A stretch of 64,000 nt of DNA, from the NCBI GenBank assembly GCA_965153455.1, contig OZ234499.1, forward strand, positions 310,001 to 374,000, given 5' to 3'. The stretch is from Sphagnum compactum. Lineage: Eukaryota; Bryophyta; Sphagnopsida; Sphagnales. The position numbers and the translations under genes were made by a program. The notes beneath the pieces were generated by a model that saw only the letters and a program-made list of their open reading frames with translations, was not told the DNA's origin and searched no databases. Below are positions 1-13,035 of this stretch, one piece after another; the stretch's first letter is position 1, and every line of letters begins with the position of its first letter.

Positions 1-3000
1 CTATGTTTATGGTGCCTAATCATAGGCAACCATTTAATTACCTAAACAGGGGCTAGGTTTAAACATGGCCCCCTTGTTTAAATTAAAATTAAAATTAAAC
101 TTAGGCACCTAAGCTAGGCCTAAACATAAATAACCACTTCGCTTAAGCTAGGGCTAAACCTAAGCATCAAGTTAAGCCTAGACCTAAATCATAAATAAAA
201 TGCTATTTTATTTAACTTAGCCTTTAAGGTTGAACCTTTTTCATCGGCTCATCCCAAATGGCTATTACATTTTCATGTTAACTTAGATTCTCCATCATCT
301 TAATGCACTTGTTAATATATAGTTTTGATTATTTACATGGAAGCCAAACAATATGGGACAAACATTTTAGTTGCCACCTTGGGAAGACAAGTTTAAATAA
401 AACTTTAATTCTTTCCATTTTTTTTCTTTTTCCTCTTTTGTATACATGTTGATTTCAATATAAATAATATAATTCATACCATTTAAACAATAATTAGTTG
501 ATAGGAACATAAATAATCCAAAATTTTGAAATCTAACTACCTATTTACAACTACATGTTGTGTTAAATCTACCTATTAATTACATGTTGACCTGCGAGGT
601 TCTATCACATGTTGCGAAAAGGTTTTGGGTAATAAAAGTGCACTTAATGTTTAGAAAGAAAGACCTTCTCCTTTCTAATTTATCTTGAATTTCTTGAGAG
701 TAAGCACAAGCACATGAGATTTGCCCCCTCAACTTTTTAAGGTCCAAGTAATAAATTTTTGAACATCCATTACACCAAAACATGGAAACCTTGATTAGGA
801 GATTTTACAACTACCTTGCTAGGTAATTAGGTGAGGTAGGTGGCTAGGGTAGCTAGGCTAGGCTACTTAAGTAGGTAAAAAAACATGTTAGTAATTATAT
901 GATGAAAAAAAAATTGTTTGATGAATGTATGATGCAATGGTTAAAGGACTTCATCTTTCAAACTAACTTAGTGAAGGGTTCAAATACTCATACTTGCAAC
1001 TTAAATGTAAGTTATGCCTAACTAGGCTACCTAGTTTATGCTTATTAGCCATGTTGGCTACCTAATTTAAATTAGGTTTTTAGTTTTAGGCGAAGCTTTT
1101 AAGCTACCTATCCTAGCCTAGGTTTCTTAAACTAGGCTATGTTTATTGCTTGAATTAGGTTTCTTGTTTAATTTAGATCTTTTGGGTACCTTACATTTCT
1201 ATCCTGCTTGCTTAGGTTGCTTATCTTATATTATTAAACTACCCTAGGTTAGGTAAGTAGGTAGTTAAATAGGCAAGTAGGTAAGGTAGGTTATAATTAA
1301 GTAGGTTGTAGAGGTAGTTAAGCTAGGTATGTTTTCATAATCGTATTTGCAATTGTACAATCATGGAAAACAAAATCACCAACGGCATTTGTGATTATGT
1401 CCATGAAAATGATTATTGTAAAGGCATATGGGGTCATATATGGCATAAACGAATGCAAATGTAGTTTATGTAGTCATAAAAGCCATGTTTTGGTGTTGTG
1501 AAACAATACTATACATTCATAATTGAAACCTTTCTCATGTGATCATCACAAACTTTCAAGTCATTAGTATCATTGTGACAACATTTTGTCATGCCATGTC
1601 CATTGCAACCAACAACATAAGGTTAAAGGTGAATAATTTTCTTTGAATTTATAGAATGTATGAGCACACATTTAGGGTTCATATATTGGTTGTTGCATAA
1701 AACAAATAACTTAATTAGTTATATAATAGAATTATGTTTATTTTAAAAACCAATATATAATTAATATAAGGTTACATGTGTTGTTAATCCCCCATATTAA
1801 AAAGAATAGAAAAGAAATATGATGTATTAAATATTTAAAGCATTAATCATTAGTAGATTCTATTAATAGGTTAGTCAATGAACTAGTAAGTCAATCCAAG
1901 GGGGGGCATTCTTCTTTGAATTTACAAATTATGTGATTTTTTTTTGAGATTCCATATATTGGATGTGGGTAAATATTATAATCTAATTAGTCCTATAATA
2001 TCTTTATGTTTATTATTTAAAAAAATTAATATAGCATATATGTTAATCTATTCTGTTAAAATAATAATAATAATAACTTATTTACTAAACATTTTAAGTA
2101 TTAGTTGTTATTAGGTTCGATCATTGGATTAAAATTTTTAAACTTAGGAATTCTTGTGTTTTTTTTCCATTTGCTTGTTACATCTTGCATCCTTTACCTA
2201 TTATTAATGAAAGCTTGTCTGATCATTAATTATTCCCTTCCAAAAGCAAGCTTGTTCAACCTTGTCCTAAGATGAGAAATGTACTTTGATTCATGTGTAT
2301 TTTTCTTTCATTTCCATTTCTCATTCATAATAACTAATTATCAAGCTCATATATTTTTGTGAACAATGTCACAAGGTTTGTAAGATAGTAATATTGGTCA
2401 TAAGGAATCATCTACAATATCAACATAATGTGCAAAGATAATAACACCATAATAAGTTTGCTAGGCCCATTATATATAGTGGGTTTGATGTAATCAATTT
2501 AAATTTTACTATTATCATGGGAGGTGTTAAACATGTCATATTGCGAGATCATAAGATTGTTGTTCTAGGATAGGTTTCTTATTTTATTTTTATACTTCCA
2601 TTTGTTTATCAAGAACTTGTATTGGTCACAAAATTTGCTAACCTTGCTTGCAACAAAGTGCTAAGCACTACTTGACATTTGCTTTTGCATGTCCCAACCC
2701 ATTATGCAATTGATCCACCTTCGAAAGAACAATCTTGATTTCCTTTTCAACTTTAGGCTTACTTAAACTATTTAAAAAATGAATATAAGGCATAAAAATT
2801 GCATGCGTCCAAAATAAATAAATAAAGATATAAAGCAACTAAAATATGTGCATATTTGAAAGTTGGATAACAAAAGGGTGGGGAAAAAACAAAATTCCTT
2901 CACTTAATGACACCCCATGGTCATTGACCATGTTAAGGGTGACATCATTTTATGAAATTGTTTACTTATGAAACATAATTATTGACCGCACTAATGAAGG

Positions 3001-3590
3001 ACAAGCCTTTTAAATCAAAAGTTTTAGTGGAATTCAATGGGTGATAACACTTTGAAACATATTGTTCAATAAAACCTCAAGGAATTGTTCTTGTACATGT
3101 CTAATTTTTTTGTGATTGACTCTATTGTTGAGAAATCATCAATGGAGGCAACGGTTGGTTTTTCCTTAAAATTTGTTTTGTTGAACATCAACTATTACAA
3201 TAATAATAATTCATTGTATTTTGTACATATTCAACACTACAAAATAATTGAAGCCACATGCCTATTCATGGCAAATGTGCCATGGTATTTGTTATACATG
3301 ACCAACCTTTTCTAACATTAGATTGAATTATGTGCAACCTCTTTTTGTTGGATGTTATGGCATCTATAAATTTACAACAAAACCATGTCTTTTTTGCTAG
3401 TAGTATTGCAAATAGATTGAATGTAGAGCCAAGGTTAATCATGTTTGTTTTGACCAAAATGATTAACTATGTATGTTTTGATTGAAATGAAAATAGGTGT
3501 GTATGATTAACTATAAATAGGTATTAATTCAAAGATTCAGAGTGTCATACAAATGGTAGATTGAAGAAGTCATTCATACATATAAATATA
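1..3590. other. AT-rich intergenic DNA without recognisable gene
   Basis: No open frame here resembles a known protein, and the longest frames are under 80 codons. The DNA is strongly AT-rich. Words such as TAGGTAG and CTAGGCTA recur around 780-1,330 in degenerate form and foreshadow the denser tract at 3,600-4,510. A short run of AAT/TAA trinucleotides lies near 2,060-2,080. No terminal repeats, tRNA or rRNA could be seen. Confidence 0.7.
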
Positions 3591-3599
3591 AAAATTATG

Positions 3600-4510
3600 T
3601 TGTGATCCCACCTATGTAAGTAGGTACCAATCTATGTACCTATCAACATATGTAGCTAAGTACCAACCTCCATAGGTTGGTAGCCATGTGAAGAGGTACC
3701 AACCTACCTACCTACTTATCTTCGACATACATAGCACTACCTATGTACATACTTGCTTAACTATGTAAATACCTACCTACTCAAGGTACCTACCAAATAT
3801 GTAGGTAGGTATGTAGGTCAATAAGTACCTACCTACTTGGTATCTATGTAGATAGATACCAACCTACATAAATAGGTATGAAATAGGTAAATAGGTAGGT
3901 GCCTATTTGGGGCCTATGTAGGTAGGTAGGTAAGTATTTACCTATTCAGGGTACATATTGAATACATAGATAGGTATATATGTACATAGTTAGGTACCTT
4001 CCTATATGGTACTTATGTAGGTAGGTAAGTAGGTACCAACTTACATGAGTAGTTATGTAGATAGATAGGTAGTTACCTACCAACCTATTTGGTATCTATT
4101 ATAACCAAATCAAAATTTAGTCACACTATGTAGGTACCCAAGTAGGTAAGTAAATACGACATAGGTTGGTACCTACTTGGGTACCTACCTGTTGGTACTT
4201 GCCAAAATCAAGGTAGATAGGTATTACATTACATAAGTACCTAGGTAGGTAGGTAGATAGATACCTACTATCTACCTACCTACCTACCTAGGTACTTATC
4301 AAAATATAATTACATTACATAGGTGGGTACAAAGTTGGTAGGTAGGTAGGTAACTACCTACTTGGTATCAACCAAATCAAAATATAGTTACACTATGTAG
4401 GTAGGTAAGTACCTATTTATGTACTTGACATCTACTTATTGGGTACCTACCAAATCAAAATTTCATTACATTATGTGGGTACCTAGGTACCTACCTACTA
4501 GGTACCTAAC
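3600..4510. repeat. Degenerate TAGG/CTAC tetranucleotide tract
   Basis: Some 900 bases are dominated by GTAGGTAG and its complement CTACCTAC in both orientations, mixed with TACCTA and GGTACC words. Runs such as TAGGTAGGTAGG alternate with CCTACCTACC, so the tract can form many local hairpins. It reads as an old, interrupted microsatellite, not a unit-length satellite. Sparser copies of the same words occur at 780-1,330 and near 8,000-8,100. Confidence 0.85.
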
Positions 4511-5357
4511 AAATAAAAAATCAATTTTATAATCAAAATAATATTAATATGATGTAATTCATAATTGACATGTGTTTATATTTTTTGCAATAGCACCATT
4601 GGTTGCCACATAAAGTGGTGGTTGGATGGTTAAGGATTTGGAATGATGTTAAAGATGCAAGGGTTCAAACTTGACCTTGGACGTTTTATGATCATGACCA
4701 AAAAATAGTTGTGATGATTTGGTAAATAAGAATATTTGAAATAATTAAACATACATGTGAAAGGTTAGGTAGATCGTAACTTTTTTTGAATTATTGGTAG
4801 GTTGAAATTAGGTATGTAAATAGATAAACCATGTGGTCAAATCATTGGTTTCCATGTGTACTAATTGATATGGAAAACTTAATTATAATTATTGATATAA
4901 TAAATTATTAAAAAAGTTGTAATGCCATGTGAAGTTGCACATAACTCATTAACTCATGTCGTACATATATTTAATAGTCATATCAATCATCTTTTTAGTC
5001 TAACAAACATGAAAATTGAGAACATGATCTAACATATCAATGACTTTAGTCAAGTCAAACATGCTAGCACATAATCAATTTTAAAAATCAAATTGTCGAT
5101 TCAAACGATTTGACTGTTTTGACTAAAGCCAAATTTGTCAATTGTGCATTATGGCTGAAATTTCAACTAAAAAAGTCATGTAAAAGACATGTTTTGTTGT
5201 AAAGATAAAACATGTCATTCATTGAGACTTGGAAGAATCCACAAACAGATTACGGTTGTTGAGTTTTTAAAGACCCATGTATTTCTTGTTTTGTTGAATG
5301 AGAGCAAGAATTTTTGCTTGAGATGCAATTGAAGGAGCTACTATTGGTATCATGCCT

Positions 5358-5636
5358 CTACTTCGACTTGTATAATCTCTTCCCCTCCTTGTCTAGCTCT
5401 TTGTCACCAACTAATTCATTACCTACTTTAACTTGGACCCCACCATCACCACTCCCAATCCCACCACTAGCATTCCAAACCCCACCTTTAGTTAATGCTA
5501 ACATCATAATCAATGACAAATAGAGGAAAACCAACAACCTTTGATGTGTGGTGACACAACTTTGATATACTCTTTTGTTCTTTTTGCCTAACATGCACCT
5601 GACACTACCACACTTTATCTCATAAGCTTTGCCCAA
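5358..5636 (-). CDS. Weak candidate small secreted protein ORF
   Basis: This is a 92-codon open frame of unknown family. Its middle holds a hydrophobic run (LLVFLYLSLIMMLAL) that resembles a signal peptide. After it come a Gly-rich stretch (GGIGSGDGG) and a charged, Lys-rich tail. A start just before the hydrophobic run would need an upstream exon or a different initiation codon, because the ATG shown gives about 30 mostly basic residues first. No family was recognised. Chance ORFs of this length are common in such DNA, so this is only a candidate. Confidence 0.15.
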   Translation of the reverse strand: MGKAYEIKCGSVRCMLGKKNKRVYQSCVTTHQRLLVFLYLSLIMMLALTKGGVWNASGGIGSGDGGVQVKVGNELVGDKELDKEGKRLYKSK

Positions 5637-6902
5637 AGTTGAATTGCCATCATTTATAAAGGTCTATGCAAAAGGAAGTTTTACCATAGTTTTATTTTGG
5701 GAATGTCCAATATTTCAATAATTTTTGTGTGATGCAATCAAAGTGACTCCATGGGATTTTTTTATTTTTTCCGAACTCTAGGAGACACCCCCACAACTAA
5801 TTAATACAACTAACAATAGGTACCATTAATGAATAGGTACCCAACTTTCTTAGGAGTATTTGCCCAGATGAAAAATGGTGATGACAAGTCTTAGGAATGA
5901 AAACCCTACATAGCCAATGAGATGGCTCAACATGCATGTCAAGGTCCAAATGGATGATTTCATGCAGGCTTAAGAGGCAGCAAGAGAGTCCAGTCACTTT
6001 CATCCAACTCAAGGTAAGTTTCCATTGGGTTTCTCATAATGGGCAATGAGGTCTCTTTGAAGACAATTGATAATGGGCAATGTGGGTGGAGGAGTGAGGC
6101 CTCCTACAAAATTGACAAAGTGAAAAGCGATCGATACAAATTTCTAAAGTGGAGCAAAGGGTGAGTCGAATCAACCTTATTTGGATTAGACAATTTCATC
6201 CAGGTTCTATAGGCAACTACAAAGTTTAGTCACTTTCATCCAACTCAAGATAGGCACCCAACTATTTCTTTGGGTGCTAATGGCCTTGCAAGCAGAGAGG
6301 ATTGAGGCGTCCCATATTTTCTTACAAGACAAAAGGAAACTGATTGATCCGGATTTCTAAAGGGGACAAAAGAGTGAGTCCAATTTCACATAAGAAAAGA
6401 CAATGTCATAAGGCACGTGTAATGAGGGATTAGAGCATTACATTTACTTTACCCTTTTTATGTGGAGCTCTCTACCTCATTTCTTCCCTTCTTCTCTGAC
6501 CAAAAACACTGGCAAACACTACTACTGGAGTCAGAGGTGGTCACAGACACAACAAAACAGATCAGAGCAAAATCCTAATAGATATAATGTTTGACTTCTG
6601 TACAGTAAGGGGGACTCATGGGCTATACAACCAACATTTCCCCCCTCCCCACCTTTCAAGAGGGAGATCTCTGGGTAGCCTAAATGTGTGCTTCTAGAAT
6701 TCTTGCACGCATTCTAGAAGGAATACAGCATAATACAGTGCAAACTCCATAAATAACAGTATTATCTCCTCCCATATCATCATCAACAACAAGAACAAAA
6801 GAAGTAGCAGACCTTGTTTTTTCTTCTTCTTTCGATTAAGTAGTTTCAGTTCTGTATGATGCTGTACACAACAACTGGCCCTCCCTCCACACTTCTCCCA
6901 CC

Positions 6903-7005
6903 CATATCCTTGAACACTGTTGTTTGGGTTTCTCTTCTAATTGCAGAATGTATGTCACCATATCCTTGAACACTGTTGTTTGGGTTTCTCTTCTAATTAC
7001 AGAAT
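6903..7005. repeat. Short tandem direct duplication (two copies)
   Basis: A segment of about 45-50 bases beginning ATATCCTTGAACACTG and ending near CAGAATG occurs twice in a row. The two copies differ at only a few positions. It looks like a recent local duplication. Confidence 0.85.
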
Positions 7006-8201
7006 GATTGACATACTCGAACTAAAACTGTTTGTTGTCTGCAAAAGTGTTCATGCAGTATCTTCGTATGCATCTAATGGAGGAGCTAACCCCACTCACA
7101 CCAGAAAGGCTAGTAAAAAGAGTGTGGGTTGGCTCTGCTCCTTCTCCAACTGTGTGGCTCTCTCCCCTCCTCCTCCTAGCTTCCTTCTGACCTCAACTTC
7201 TGCTGCAATCTGCAGGCAATTTGGTATTTCTGATTGTTAAGTTAGTAAAAGAAAAGTAGTACCCATTTCTGTTTTGGTTCTTTCTACTAATTGTCAGCCA
7301 TCTTGAAAAGAGTTAAAAGTAAAAAAAAAAAAACAGTGTATATTGATTTTAATCTATGTTTACAATAACTTGAATAACACAAAAATGAACCTTATAATGA
7401 ATTATTTTGATTTAGAGGTAAATGATTTTATCATTTAAATTTAAGATTATGTTAAGTATTAACATCATATGTAAAAAATTTAATTATTAGTTTATATACA
7501 CATTTAATTTTTTTGGTATTTTAATTTTATTAAAGTTTATTTTGAATAATATGTTGGGCACGGCACAGGTGTTTTTTTTAATTTGTAAATTTGTGGTGTA
7601 GTCACACTATCGATCCTCGAACAAGTGGAATTAACCAAATTTGGCTACTGGTCAGAGAAGAAAATAGAAAAATTTAAGAATCCTATTATATTTTGGCGAC
7701 ATGCTGGAAGCTATTGTTGATTTCAGAATTTAAAAATAAAATAAAAAAATCTAATGATTTTGATGCATTTTTTTCACAAAAATCATTATCAAAAAATCAT
7801 GTCTATTGCAACTAGTTTATCTAGATTTTGTAATCTAGTTCTATTGGATATTTTTTAATTATAATTTAATTTTATCGAACACGTTCTAGTTGCATCGGTC
7901 AAGGATGGATGATATGTGATCACAGGAAACAGTTTTCTGTTGGGTTCCAGTTCCCTAGCTAACCATGGTGGTGGTTAGCTCAGTTGCTTTATTTACTACC
8001 TACCAACCAGGTAGGTTGTAAAGAACAGCCCCTACCTACTATATTTAAACCTATCTTACTTGCCTTTTAGTCCCCTATTTTGTTACCTACCTGTCTATAT
8101 GTTAGACTTTACTTCTTACAGAATGGGTTACCAGGATGAAACTAAGGATAGTAACTCAGTTGAGGATCATCCACAACTGAGTCATAACAGGCATCTATTT
8201 G

Positions 8202-8365
8202 CAACAATGAAGCCCAGACTTTGTCCATAACCTAATTTGCAACAATGAAGCCCAGACTTTGCCCATAACCTCAATGAAGCCCAGACTTTGTCCATAACCT
8301 AATTTGCAACAATGAAGCCCAGACTTTGTCCAAAACCTAATTTGCAACAAATGAAGGCCAGACTT
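8202..8365. repeat. Short tandem array, unit about 38 bp, about four copies
   Basis: The phrase CAATGAAGCCCAGACTTTG recurs four to five times, separated by variants of TCCATAACCTAATTTGCAA. One copy is shortened. No open frame spans the array in a meaningful way. Confidence 0.85.
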
Positions 8366-9346
8366 TGTTTGATAAATTAATGGAGGGCAAATTGTTCAGC
8401 CGACCTAAAGAGTGAGTTCACTTTGTGTGTGGGAGAAGGCGGATTTACAAAAAATTTCTGAATTGGTAGAGCATGGAGAATATAGGACATTATAGCAACC
8501 ATACTTCAAGAAATCGCAATTTGGACACTTTTTACATTGGGTTTTGTCTGAAGCTCTTTTGTGTACAACAAGCAAGCACGTTGGGATTTGATGATACACC
8601 ACCCACACGGATATTGGCTAGCTTTGGTGCACTGGGTAAATACCAGTGTTGGGTGGTCATCTGATTTTTAAAAATAACCTCTGGTTAAAAAAAAAAAAAA
8701 AAAAAAAGGAAATTGAAAAGCCTCTGCTTCCAGTTTTTTTGAAAATTTTCAGTATCAAGAAACCTTTGGGTTTAGGGTTTAGGGTTCTAGGGTTTAGGGT
8801 TTTTTTTGTTTTCCCGAAAACCTCAATAAACTGGTGGATTTCATGAAATAACCAGCAAAGAACCAACAGTTTTATAGAAAGAATATTTGACTGCTTCTTA
8901 CATTTTTTGAGAACTGCAGGTATATATATATATATATATATCAGAATTGGTTCTCAGATTTTAAAGAACTACCAACATATATATATCAGAAGTCTTTGTT
9001 TTTTTTTTTTTCTTTTCATTTTTCTGAGGTAGCTTCATTAGTGATCATTCCAAGAATATTAAGCATTAACAATCGATGATATGTTGTAAAAAAAGAGGTC
9101 CAAATTGTAAAAAAAAACTGGTGAAAAACTAAAAACCTCAGAACTAAACACTCTGTTGAAATGTGACAATATTTTCTCATTCTTTTTTCCCTTGAGAAAG
9201 TTGCAAAATTCTTTTCTTCAAAAGGCAGAGAAATTGCAACAGAATATTTCCTTTTTCATTTTCAGGTTAAAAATGCGCAAAAATTTGCCACCAAAAAAAT
9301 AATTAAAATAAAAAAATCCAGGAAACTGGGTGTTTGGAATTTTCCA
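8366..9346. other. Low-complexity intergenic stretch with poly-A and AT microsatellite
   Basis: The stretch holds a run of about 20 A near 8,688, the telomere-like repeat at 8,768 (separate entry) and a TA dinucleotide run at about 8,920-8,942. Several T and A homopolymers follow. No gene was seen. Confidence 0.7.
8768..8803 (+). repeat. Interstitial telomere-like TTTAGGG repeats
   Basis: Four to five consecutive copies or near copies of GGGTTTA are present, with one copy altered to GGGTTCTA. TTTAGGG is the usual plant telomere unit. Being so short and lying in unremarkable DNA, this is an interstitial remnant, not a chromosome end. Confidence 0.85.
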
Positions 9347-10050
9347 GGACAAGTTGTATATCTCCCTGAGAACCTCCGGTTATCATGTTCCAGTCAAAAC
9401 CACCTTGCATTCTGGACATGTTATATATGTATATATCTATGAGAACCATCTTGAGAACCCTCCGGTTATCATGTTCCACTGAAACCACCTTTCATTCTGG
9501 ACAGGTTATGTATATCTATGAGAACCATATTGAGAACCTCCGGTTATCATGTTCCACTGAAAACCACCTTGCATTCTGGACAGGTTATGTATAAATGAGA
9601 ACCATATTGAGAACCCCCGGTTATCATGTTCCACTGAAAACCACCTTGCATTCTGGACAGGTTATGTATATCTATGAGAACCATCTTGAAAACCTCCGGT
9701 TACCATGTTCCACTGAAAACCGCCTTGCATTCTGGACAGGTTATATATCTATGAGAACCACCTTGAGAGCCTCCGGTTATCATGTTCCACTGAAAACCAA
9801 CCATATGGGGACAGGGTATATATCTATGAGAACCACCTTGAGAACCTCCGGTTATCATGTTCCACTGAAAACCGTCTTGCATTCTGGACAGGATATATAT
9901 ATCTACAAGAACCACATTGAGAACCTCAGGTTATCATGTTCCACTGAAAACCGTCTTGCATTCTGGACAGGTTATGTATCTATGAGAACCACCTTGAGAA
10001 CCTCAGGTTATCATGTTCCACTGAAAACCAACCATATATTGCATTCCGAA
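9347..10050. repeat. Tandem array, unit about 79 bp, about nine copies
   Basis: Nine occurrences of GGTTATCATGTTCCA (one with ACC) are spaced about 75-85 bases apart. Each is followed by a CATTCTGGACAGG block, or in two copies by ACCATATGG or ACCATATATTGC variants. Unit length varies by small indels, including TA expansions. Open frames cross the array on both strands only because the unit lacks stops, and I regard none as coding. Confidence 0.92.
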
Positions 10051-13035
10051 GACAAGAAGCAGTATAGGATTGAATGAGTAAAAAGCAAGGCTATCTTAAT
10101 CGGAAAGAATGGGGTTAGGAAGCACTTATATGTATTAGATTGCTCTGCACTGCGCCATGATGGAGTGGTGTGTGAGTTGTCCCACCAGCAGCAGCGATAG
10201 CAGCGATAGCAGAAGCAGCAGCAGCAGAAGAGGCCTGATGAGAAGTGATGAAGGTGGTCAGAGAGCGGACAACAAAGGTCAGAGCAGCAGTAATGAGGTG
10301 GGGGTGAGGGTAGGACGAAGTCTTACTTTGTAAATCCTCTTTCCTGCCCATTATACTGGGTCAGCAGCTCAACCCTCTGTTGCCACAACTGCACGGAAAG
10401 AGGAGGGGAAAAAAAAGAAAAGTTAGTATCACATGATGTCTGCAGTTGACTTCATCACCCACTTTCAGTCTGCCAAAATCTCAGGTTGGAAGCAAAAATC
10501 CAACACAAGTCTTTCTGCAATCCCAATTTATGAAGCTTGTCCATGCCATCATCACCTTAAAAACCTTCAACTACTGTTTCTAACACAAGTTTTCTGGCAA
10601 CCCTAATTTATGAAGCTCATCCATCATCACCTTAAAAGCTTCAACTTTACTGTTTCTAACTCTCTTTCAACCTAATAAATTCTTTGTGCTGATGTGTTTC
10701 TCTCTCCCCTGAGGTCAACTTTTCTCTTTACACAACTCCTACTTTGATGGGCAAGCTGCGTTCGGTTAAAAGAGTTTCTCTACCATTACTATATATCCTC
10801 CTCCATCACCACCATCCCTTGGTGGCCAGCCATGCATGCATGCATGCATACCTACCTATTAGTTCAAAACCACAGGCAGCAAGTTTTCACACAGTAGGGA
10901 GGAGAGCTCCCAGTTCCAGATCACAAACTTACCAATGAAACCCTGAGTCCCAACCCACCGTATTGACTTGAAAGCTGCAAGTATATAAGTGAGAAATTAA
11001 AAACAAGGGGAAAAATTTACTATTGAGAGATTTTTGGAAGAATCCAGAAAACCCTTCATTCTAGTGGGGATCAGCACACACTCTTGAACTTTGGTTCAAG
11101 TAGTGTTTGTAGCACTAAAATTTCGAAACAGTAGTAGTTCAAATCTATGGTGCGTTGAGCATTTTAAATATCAGAAGATATACAAATTTTTTTTTTGCAA
11201 ACAAGGGTTTGTAAATTGAGCACAAAGAAGAAGGCCTTACAGTGGCAAAGATTGGCTCAAGCTTAATGCCTACACTCCCACAAGAACAGAGACCTGGTAA
11301 GAAAGGAAAGTACCATTGCAAATCCAGCAATTTATTCAGTACTGGATTTCTGTCTTTTGAATTACAGATTCCCAGCAACAACAGTGAATGGATAGAAAAG
11401 TTCAGGTACCCCCCTTCAAACCACTGGATACTGATGCCATGAAGTAATATTTGCAATTGAAGTTCGCAGATTTTCCAATAGAAAAATTGTCACTGAAAGA
11501 TGATGTAGATGCAGGTCAAGATTTGCTTAGCCACTGCCACCACCATGAGTGAGCATCCTATTAAAAAGAGAAACAATGAAGGAAATGCCTCTTCAAATAT
11601 AAAGGCATAATCCTGAACAAAATTAGCAAGATTAAGCATAGATTGCATGCCGACTGAAAACCTTTTGTTCCTGTTCCTATAAGCAGTCTTTCTGAACAAC
11701 CCTGAAGCTCAAAGACTCCCTCTTCAGTAATGAGGAAGGCTATGTGTGCTATGTTTCAAGCCATGTTGACACCAGATCACGGTTTCAGGTAGTTTGGAAC
11801 TGGAGAATGTTGCAGGTAATTCATTCAAGGTGCCTGACAGATCTATCAATGATCACTCAAAACAGACTAAAGTAACCCACTAAATTAGTTTTCCAGGCTT
11901 ATGTGAACTGCCTTAGTGAGAGCTTAGATAGTTTCCAAGTGTGTACCTTGGGAAGATGTTGAAGTTATCCCCATTAGGCAAGGTAGCCTGTGCTAATGTA
12001 GGGTTCAGGGTTGATGGGATTTGAATCCAGACCAAAGCTCTCAACAGTTCAGTCTTGATGCATTTGGTATGTACTTAACTGTTCACAAAACCAGAACTGT
12101 CATTAAAGCACAGGATTGGAAATGTCCTGTTTCTGCCTTGATATAATTGAATGCAGAGAGTCATAGGTACTAGCTACAAGTCAATTGTGATCCAGCTGGG
12201 TTTGAAGAAACTTTTGTTACCTGGTCATTCTCATGTATCCAAATCAGTCAGCTTGTTGCCTGCACCGGTCCCCTTTTTTATCTAAACCTTTTGCTATGGA
12301 CAAAATGGTCCAAGCCACTATAGTACTTATTGTCTTAGCAAATCTTCTGTAGAAAATGTGTAAGCCATCCCACAACAAAGTGATGTTTGCTACTGCCAAA
12401 ACTATCAGTGTCATGGTAATAAATCATCATCACTATGAAACCACATTTTGATGAATTAAAAATCCAAGAGGAGGGGTTGCTAAAGTATGGTTGAGATCAA
12501 TCTTGTAGATCAACAAGCTCAGATGGAGCCAAGTGGAGAATTCAGGAAGCTAACATACTTGTCTTACAGTTGCTGGCTGACAAATTTGTGAGACCTATCA
12601 TTGAAAAAAAGTGCAAATCTTCATCCCTCCCTTCAGCCATAGACCTTATGCCCACTTCTTCCACATCCATCCTGGGGACACACTTTGGTCTGGTATTGTG
12701 GCTATCATGGCGAGCAAACAGTCAGCTCCAAAGGCTCAACAAGGAGGGGTAACCAGAAGCAGAATACACTGCATATGAACGTAGAACACATCTGGGGAAC
12801 AATGCAGACCTGCTCCACCCAATAGCAGCAGACAAGAGATTTGTAGACTCCTCAATTGGGCCATATCTGTAAGGAGGAATGTGGTATGTAGATATGTGCA
12901 GGCATTGACACCTTCAAAGTGCCCTGAGGGATCCATTTTCATAACCTGCCCATGATGTGGATGAGGTTGACTGGCAATCAGAGGCTCTCCAACCTTGCCA
13001 ATCATCACTCTGAACATAGTAAGTGCAGATATACA
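10051..13035. other. Intergenic region downstream of the PPR gene
   Basis: No convincing gene was found. An imperfect CAGCAG-type run lies near 10,190-10,230, and an alternating CATG run at 10,831-10,850 is listed separately. The few open frames of 60-100 codons have low-complexity or unremarkable translations. The 3' flank of the minus-strand PPR gene must begin just below 13,036. Confidence 0.6.
10831..10849. repeat. CATG microsatellite (self-complementary)
   Basis: CATGCATGCATGCATGCAT is fully palindromic and contains overlapping CATGCA (RY-type) words. It may be only a simple repeat. RY words are known binding sites for B3-domain transcription factors in plants, but no gene start is evident next to this one. 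Confidence 0.8.

Larger units (their letters stand above)
4511..8200. other. Gene-poor AT-rich stretch
   Basis: No supported gene was seen apart from one weak small ORF, entered separately. A short direct duplication is present near 6,905-7,005 and is listed as its own feature. The rest is AT-rich DNA without homology that I can recognise. Confidence 0.6.

Noticed and set aside
8646-8866. ORFs on both strands spanning the poly-A run and telomere-like repeat
   Set aside because: The translations are low-complexity products of AAA and TTTAGGG runs.
9595-10077. 160-codon plus-strand ORF and a shorter minus-strand ORF across the 79-bp array
   Set aside because: The translation is a direct copy of the tandem unit, occurs on both strands and changes frame at spacer indels. 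There is no family resemblance.
10115-10351. Ala/Ser-rich 78-codon minus-strand ORF
   Set aside because: The composition derives from the CAG-type simple repeat near 10,190-10,230 and there is no domain or splice context.
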